A stretch of 17,326 nt of DNA from Moraxellaceae bacterium (GTDB taxonomy: Bacteria > Pseudomonadota > Gammaproteobacteria > Pseudomonadales > Moraxellaceae), in contig JASLCO010000207.1 in NCBI GenBank assembly GCA_030146505.1, positions 1 through 17,326 of the forward strand. The letters are read 5' to 3'. A program made the translations under genes and the position numbers. The notes under the pieces were generated by a model, which had not been told where the DNA came from, did not search any database, and saw only the letters and a program-made list of their open reading frames with translations. Positions 8,248 through 15,300 of this stretch are shown piece by piece; within the stretch, counting starts at the first letter, position 1; each line of letters starts with the position of its first letter.

Positions 8248-8581
8248 CGGGGTCTTCCTTTTCGTGCTTGCGCTGGCTGCTCTTGTCCACCAGATAACCC
8301 GTGGTCACTGCAGCCAGCACTAGGCCGGCAATGTAGGTAATGCCATCTACCAGTCGTCCAACAAGCTGAGCCCGGTCAGAGGCATCGTTATGCGATAGCC
8401 AGACCACGGCAGCAGCCACCCCAGCAAACACCAGCATGATCATCACTAATGCCGTGACGGACATAGCCAGGCCGACACGTTTTACCGATGGTTTACCAGT
8501 CTTGCTGTCAACGACAAAAGAGCCAAGCCAGAAGATGAAGCGGGGAACCCACTCAAGGAGCTTCATGGTCAAGCATCCCAT
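8234..8581 (-). CDS. Holin candidate with two membrane segments
   Basis: The 115-residue product has two strong hydrophobic segments (about residues 36-62 and 78-98), a partly hydrophobic N-terminal helix (LLEWVPRFIFWLGSF) and a charged C-terminal tail rich in Lys, Glu and Asp. This is the usual look of a small phage holin, and it lies directly after the endolysin. The ATG at 8581 overlaps the endolysin stop by 13 bases. A second in-frame ATG at 8566 begins two bases after that stop and gives a product starting MKLLEW, with a weak GGGA about nine bases upstream. The second start is at least as likely, and both might be used. The holin call rests on topology and position rather than a recognised signature. 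Confidence 0.8.
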   Translation of the reverse strand: MGCLTMKLLEWVPRFIFWLGSFVVDSKTGKPSVKRVGLAMSVTALVMIMLVFAGVAAAVVWLSHNDASDRAQLVGRLVDGITYIAGLVLAAVTTGYLVDKSSQRKHEKEDPDEAP

Positions 8582-9006
8582 AGCCCGTTGCGGTAGCCCT
8601 TTGCTGAAGCCGTCAGCAGCTCACCGCGCGGCACATCAATGGACAGGCCAAGGTGCACCCAGCGCCCATACTCGTGAATGAGTTGGTCGAATACGATGCC
8701 AGACTTCGCAAGCGCCTTTGCAACATCCAGTGGAGTGCCGTAGCCAGGGCAGGTGAAATCAGCAGCCAATCCCTTCACATGCGCGGAGGTCTTGGAGCCG
8801 CCAATAGCAGTATTCAGTGTCGGGCTGCGGTAGCCGGAACTGATGACAATGGGGTGCCCCAGGTAATTGCGAACCTGCTCCATCGTATCTGCCAGCCTGG
8901 TCAGGTTGGCAACAATGACAGCGGACGGCTCGTTGTTGATGCCGCGGCGAGCGGCTTCTTGGGAGGTGGTGAACTCTTCGAGAGTGAAATGAGGGGCCAG
9001 TTTCAT
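8569..9006 (-). CDS. Peptidoglycan peptidase of the M15 type, phage endolysin
   Basis: The 145-residue product is a single-domain zinc peptidase of the M15 (D-Ala-D-Ala carboxypeptidase / L-Ala-D-Glu endopeptidase-like) group that phages use to cut cell-wall cross-links or stem peptides at lysis. Visible hallmarks are FTLEEFTTS at the N-terminus, SSGYRSPTLN (56-65), the zinc motif SAHVKGLAADF with His76 and Asp83, and WVHLG with His118 as third ligand. There is no signal peptide, which fits holin-dependent release. A longer start at 9051 is open, but ATG 9006 is preferred: it overlaps the stop of the upstream gene as ATGA, has GGTGGGG five bases upstream, and puts the family's usual N-terminus first. 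Confidence 0.92.
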   Translation of the reverse strand: MKLAPHFTLEEFTTSQEAARRGINNEPSAVIVANLTRLADTMEQVRNYLGHPIVISSGYRSPTLNTAIGGSKTSAHVKGLAADFTCPGYGTPLDVAKALAKSGIVFDQLIHEYGRWVHLGLSIDVPRGELLTASAKGYRNGLWDA

Positions 9007-9254
9007 GAGTGCCCCACCATCTTGGAAATACGGGAGACAATGCCGTCCCATATGGCGTAGACAATACCCAAGGCGACAGCGCCGTAGATGACAGTAAACA
9101 TATGATCACTGGCGCGTCGCATTCGTCTGCCAAACCGCAGGTCTTGCCGAAACTCCTCAACCGACTCCGGATCGTCGGCATCCACGCCTATCATGGCAAA
9201 GAACTTCTTTGCCGTGAGGTCGGCAATTTCTTGGGCTGTAGAATCGTTATTCAT
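9003..9254 (-). CDS. Small phage membrane protein with one transmembrane segment
   Basis: The 83-residue product has a soluble, acidic N-terminal part (ADDPESVEEFRQDLRF, residues 26-41), a basic patch (GRRMRR, 42-47) and one hydrophobic segment (about 52-69). Similar small proteins are often seen next to phage lysis genes, and a role as a holin partner or antiholin is possible but not shown. It is coupled to the endolysin by an ATGA overlap. An in-frame TGA lies three codons upstream of ATG 9254, so the start cannot lie farther upstream. No clear Shine-Dalgarno sequence is present; the arm of a long hairpin takes up that position instead. Confidence 0.78.
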   Translation of the reverse strand: MNNDSTAQEIADLTAKKFFAMIGVDADDPESVEEFRQDLRFGRRMRRASDHMFTVIYGAVALGIVYAIWDGIVSRISKMVGHS

Positions 9255-9256
9255 GG

Positions 9257-9306
9257 CATTTCAGCGTGGTGGGCTTGTATGCAGTCTTTGCCACCATGCT
9301 GAAATG
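9257..9306 (-). promoter_or_regulatory. Long hairpin between the giant gene and the lysis cassette
   Basis: CATTTCAGCGTGGTGG (9257-9272) and CCACCATGCTGAAATG (9291-9306) pair over 16 positions with an 18-base loop. In the leftward transcript there is one A-C mismatch; on the plus strand that position is a G-U wobble. The hairpin begins nine bases after the giant gene's stop and ends two bases before the ATG of the small membrane protein, where a ribosome binding site should be. No U-run follows. It could attenuate or delay lysis translation, mark an mRNA processing site, or partly terminate transcription. Confidence 0.65.
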
Positions 9307-9314
9307 ACAAAACC

Positions 9315-12300
9315 CTACAGGGGAGTCATGACTCGCTGAGCCAGCTCATTCTGTCGCCGTTTGATGTCGTCAAGCCGCTGGCGCTTTGTCTCTGCCGGCA
9401 TAACACGGTCAGCCTCAATCTTCTTGGACTGCTCATTGAGAGTGGTCATCTGACGCTTGGCGCTGGCCAGCATTACCCTGCTCTTCAGGGAGCCGCTGTC
9501 ACTGATTTCCTTTGCTTTTTCAGTATCGCCAAGAGCCATTGCCTGACGATACGAGGCCCAAGCCTGCTCAACCTCTGTGGCCTGTTCATACATGGCAGAA
9601 ACATACCGACTGGAGCCAGACGGTAGCGCCTCCACGAAATTTCCAGCCAAAAACATATCCTTCAGTTGCGAGGCTGGGCGCTCGCCACGGCCAAGCACTG
9701 GCCTGAAGGCTGCATCTGTGACTGAGGTGGTTACCGTTGCCATCCAGCCAAAGTAGCCGCGCAACAAGAAATCAATCTGCTTGGGCGACAAACCAGCATA
9801 TTCCCCCTTGGCGAGTCGTACCGGGTCAGGCAGCCCGAGTGAACCTAGTGCCCTGGCGAACTCTGATGTTCTCTCGTTGTATCTGTCCTGCGAGCGCAGG
9901 CGCTCATCCCCCATGCTCTCAATAGGACGCCCAGAAAAGCTGTCCTTATTGGCGTAAACATCAAGGAATGGTTTTACCGCTTGTGGCGTTGGATCCATGG
10001 AGAATGTATTGAAAACCATGTCGCTGATACGCTGTCCGAATCGCTTGGCTGTCATTTCCTTGCTAAGGATGAGCTCTGCTGTACGCTCGGCCAGGGTGCC
10101 AATGGAGCCGATTTCAAACGGTTTGGGAATGCGGAAGGCATGGTCTCCAATCTTGAACCACCAGTAGTTGTCCCTGTCCCAGTCCTCGCGCTTCTTCCAG
10201 TCATCATCGTTTGCATAGGCCATCATCAGGCCAAGGCTTGCCATGGCAACCGCGCCTGTTACTGCAGCAAACCGACGAGGGTCTTCATTGGCAGCGCGAC
10301 CCAGCTTATACAGTCCCTGCAGGCGGGCATTCAGAAAGGGGACGGTTTGAGTCAGAAAACGTACAGCCTCCCAGCGCCCAGACATACTGAAGTCCATCAG
10401 GTCGCGTGACATGAAGCTGGCTTCTGCATGGGTATATTTCGGCGTGCCGTCCTCTTTTTTCATGTTTACAAGGCGTTGATACAGGGCGACACGATTCACA
10501 TTCTCGGCCTGGTTGCCAAAGGCCTCGTACTTATCCCAGATGTCGTGAAGCTGTCCGGTCAGTTTCTGCCACCCCTGCTTGTCCAATAGCGTACCGCCCA
10601 GCCTTTCAATCTGGCGGCGCACCTGGTTGCTGTTTTCTCGAGTCCCAAACTGAATGACACCGCCAGAAGCCAGCATGGAAGCAAAAGTCTGGCTGTCGCG
10701 CCCAGCCGCCTTCCAGTTATTGGCAACATTGGCAAACGGGTTGTAATCCATGTCAGCTTGCGCGATGGAGGAAACAGAGTCGCGAATTAAGTTGCGAACC
10801 TTGAAAGCCGGATTGATGGTGACACCCAATGTCAGCAGATGCTTGAATGGAGACAGCGAGGTCGCCAAGCCGCTAGGCGCATAATTCAAGGCGGATACAG
10901 CCTCAAGCAGATAGGGGTCACTGACATCCCAATGCTCGGCAACGCCATCGCGCATGACCTTCACGGCGCCCTTTGTGTCAGCAGCGACTTGCGCAGCAAT
11001 ACCCATGCCTCCGGCGGCATCCATGGTCGCCAATGCCGCCCGGTTGCGCGCGGCCGCCGCATAGAGATGGCTCCAGTTCAACAGAGTGTTTTGCAGCAAG
11101 TCATCGTTGATCTGTTGCGTGCCCCCTTTTAGCTTCTTCCAGGCCTGCTGATTGATCAGTCCAGAGCTGAATCGCGGCCCCTTCATATCGCCATCTTCCA
11201 TCAGGCGGTAGAAAGGCACATAGGGCTGATCCTTCATCAGCTCATACGCGGCCTTATCAATCAGGCCGGAATCCATTGCCAGCTTCAGCGTGGCCTCATT
11301 GAAGGCATTGAGCTGCTTCAGGGCGTTACCATATACCAGCGGGCGCACGCGGCCGTCAGCCATCTTGCCGCCGCTCAGTGTCTTGAGTACGCCAATATCA
11401 TCAGAGGTCAGCAGATTTTCCTTGCCGGCAGCCTTCAGTTGCTCGGCACGCTGGGCGGCCACCCATTTGAAAAAGCGATCATGCTCACCCTTCAGGTCAG
11501 CCAGAACCTTGATGAAGCCGCCATCCTTGATGTCCACATCCGGGACGCCATCACGCAAGAAAGGGCGGCCATGCAACAGGGCGGCTTCGGTAGTCCCTTC
11601 GCTGCCCTTGGACATACGCGCCAGCATGTAGGCATGCTGGTCAACATTCTGGATGGCGGCGAATTGGTCAACCAAGCCTTGCTTGAGCTTGAGCCCTATA
11701 TTGTTGCGGAGTGATTCCAGGCGCTCACGAAGGGTGGAGTCTTTCTTGGCGCCGAATACCTTGTTGATGGCAGCCTCTTGCTCAGGACTGTAAGAGCTAG
11801 GGGCGCTGCGGGAATAAAGAACCCTCTCCATATCCGTGCCCGCAACACCGGCACGGTCTGGATCTATTTCACCTTGGAGCTGCAGGTCTTGAAAGCCCAG
11901 CAGACTACGGCGCGTGGCCGCGTCAGCAGAGACAATGGTGTTGAGGTAAGCAGCGCGGCGCAGGGTGGCCGCAATGTCGGCTATGCCCGGCAGCCTTCCA
12001 GGTAGCGCATGTACGCGCTCCAATCCCATTCCCCTCTGTCGAACTTCTCGTGATCCTGCTTGGTCAGTTCGCCCAGAAATACCATCGGATAGGCGCCGGC
12101 TGATGGCTTTTTGATAGCGGTCTTGGAGTCCTGCCCAATCGTCTGCTGTGAGCTGCTTTCCGTCACGGAAGAATTTTCCTTCGTGTGGGACATAACGCAC
12201 CTCGCTGATTTCGGGCAGGAATTGCTTCACATTGTGAAGGCTGGTCTTGGCCAACTCCACCATGTTATGCGCATCATCACCCTTGCGCCAATCCAGCGGA

Positions 12301-15300
12301 CGGATGGCCCCATTCTTGAGTTTGCTGTCGGCATCACCGGCCGGCGCCACTTGGTGGGGATGCGGCTCCATGAAAGCCGTTCCGCCATGACGGATAGCCA
12401 GTGACAGCATGTTTTCCGTGCGGCGAATCTTGGCCTCATCACTCAGGCCCAGCGGGTCGCCAATGAACCTGCGGCCCGTGTTTTTCGCATAATCCCCCAC
12501 GGCGGCGTACACCTGCGCACCACCGGACACATAGGCTTTTAGGTCGGCGGCATTGATCCAGACCTCATCCCCGGTCTGGTAGACCTTCACCGTGTCATGG
12601 ACGGTCTTGTCGCCCTGCCGGCGCGGCATCTGGAGCAGGAAGGCATCTGTAACCTTCTTGCCTGACTCACGGCGGGCCGCCTGTACTTGTGCATCACCGG
12701 CTTTCTCAAAGCCCGCCTTGGGCGCCGTCGTCGCTATTACCTCTTTCAGATCGCGACTACTGGAGTGCTCAAAACGCATGGCCTCATCAAAGCCAGCAAT
12801 GGACTGCAAGCCAGATACCGCATCTTCATAGGTGGCATTGCCATTACCATCCATTGCACGCTGATACAGTGGATTCCCATTCTCTCCGGCCACACGCTCC
12901 TTGAGCGCCCCCCTCGCCTGTCGCAACACATAGGCAAGGTCGGTCACGCCATAATCAGCCATCTCAGCAAAGCCGTTATTGCGCAACCAAGAGCGCACCA
13001 TGCCCACATATTCCTCAATGAGACGGCGTAGCGTTCCTGTTGATTGGGCGGCATGCGCCATGCCTTCATCCATCAAGGCAATGGCCTTTTCCTTGAGCCC
13101 CAAGCTCCTGTCGTTGGCAAAGGTGGCCTCGTAGTGCGACAGGTCATGACCTTGCTCCAACATCAGCTTCCGCAAGCCAGCGATACCGCCCACCTTGGTC
13201 AGCAACTGATAAAGCTCGGCTCCCACCTCTTTCCCGTACAAGGCCCGCAGGCCGCCGTGACCAAAGTATTCATGAAAAATTGCACGCTGCATGTCGGCAG
13301 GGCTATTGTACTGGTCGGCTATCAGATAGGAGTTGCCGCGCCAATGAACCCCATTGATCTCGCTCGGCGGAATATCGTTCGCCTTCGCATGGTCGCGAAT
13401 CGCTTGCGGCAATCGGTCAAACGACCCCACAAGGACGATGGGGAGTTCGTCAATGTTTGCCACTATCCGCCGGGTAGTACGCTGGAGGATGGCCCGCGCT
13501 ACATCCTCAGAAAGCGGCGCTCCGACACCACGACGGGAGGTTGAGCGGGAGTACAGCGGGGCCTGATCATCTTCCGGCCGATCAATCACCACCATTCGCG
13601 CGCTGGCGCCAGTATTCACCGGCAGACTGGCATCCATGAAGGTGTTGTCGGCCAACTTCTCATCGGTACCGCCAACACTTTCCAGCCATTCGCGGAAAGC
13701 CTGGGCTTTCTTGTCTGAGCCAAAAAACACGCCCTCACCCATAATGGCAACTAGGCGACCGCCCGGCTTGAGCAGGTCATAGGCATGTTGAACGTGCGCG
13801 GCATCACGACGATCCCCGAATGGCGGATTCATGATGATGCGGTCATATTGACCCTGTGTTTCCATGAAGTCGTTGCCGACCACATTGAAGCCCTTGGCCT
13901 CCAGCAGCTCCCGGCGATCGCCGGCCAGTTCGACCACATCAGGATCAATACCTGATTCGCGAATGCGCTCGGCGATATGGCCCATGCCTGCACTCGGTTC
14001 CAGCACCGACATGCCCGGCTCAATGTTTGCCGCTTCAACCATCCGGTCTGCCACTTCACCCGGAGTCGGGAAGAAATCAAGGCCATCATTGCGCCGGCCA
14101 ACCATGGCCCGCTCCATCTCCCTCACTTTGTCGATGGCAGCAGGCTGCTCCTGCAAGGCAATGAACTCGCGCAGCGCAGAACGGAACTCGGCAGGGGTTT
14201 CTATGCCCATGCGTGACAGCATCTTGAGGCGCTTGGCAACGCCCTCGAAATGCCACATGCCCGACAGGTTCTTGTGTTGTGCGTTCCGGCCAATCTTCTC
14301 CATGAGCTCGTGACCAAACTCACGAGACAGAGTGATCTTCTTGTCGCCGTCACCATTCCAGATGCCGCGATTGATGGATTCGCTGGGGCTCAGGATGATG
14401 CGGTTTTCACCACGCTTGACCGGCAGCACAATGGCCTTGCCAACCAGGCCGGAGCGACGAATCGCAGTCTCGGCAGCATCGCGGCTGGGGAAGCTGGCAA
14501 GCGAGCCGCTTGCTGTACTGAACTGCGAGACAGCAGAAAGATTTTCCTTGGCGAATGACAAATAGGCGTCAGACACATCATCAGCTACCTTCATCAGTTG
14601 TTGTCCAAGTTTCTTGGTGCCATCAACTTCAAGAAGTTTGCGAGCCAAAGAGGCAAGGTCAGAGCGGTAAGAGGTGAAGCTTGGGAACTCGGCAAAGTCA
14701 GCCGTCTCAGAGGTCGGCCTCTCGCCCTTATGGCGCTCCTGTTCAATGGTAGAGGGGTGTTTGGCGCGCAGCTCATTGTTCTTGGCCACATTCACCATAG
14801 TAGCGAGCATTTCCACCTGAACCTTCTGGCGCACCGCATCCAGAAACTCAGCCTTGCCATCACTGATTGCCTGGGCAATGTTGCGCATGGTCTTGGCCAT
14901 GGCCTTGTCGGCATTGGCCGATGACTCTGCACTGGCGGCAAATCGTGCCCGGCGAGCCGTGTTCACCTTGCGGTCAGCCTGCAACGATTCATCAGCCCGG
15001 CCTTCCAGGCGATCCGCCATTTCCGTCAGTCTCTCGGCTGCCGTCTGACTGCGATCATCCTCAAAGCTATCTCGGCGCTGCTCGGCTTGTGCTTGAGCTT
15101 CGGAAGAATCCCCAGAAGCCAGCTTCAGGAAGGCATCTGCCGCTGCACGATCCTTGAACTGGAAGCCGGGAATGGCGCCATTGCTACGGAAAGAGCTGTA
15201 CCAGCCACCCATTCGCTTTGCGCTGGCCAGCACAGTGCCGTAATCCTCTTTGCTCAAGCGGTCAGCAAGTTGCACCACAAAGAGGTCATAGCCATCGCGA

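Noticed and set aside
9007..9051. Longer N-terminus of the endolysin from ATG 9051
   Set aside because: The extra 15 residues overlap the preceding membrane-protein gene, and the internal ATG at 9006 has a better ribosome binding site and a coupled ATGA overlap.
12227..12442. Other out-of-frame minus-strand ORFs within the giant gene (here and at 13829-14101, 15851-16126, 16409-16627)
   Set aside because: Their peptides are dominated by Arg, Trp, Met, Ser or Pro in the manner of shadow frames, while the main frame in the same stretches shows clear domain sequence. Only the 11981-12193 frame differed.
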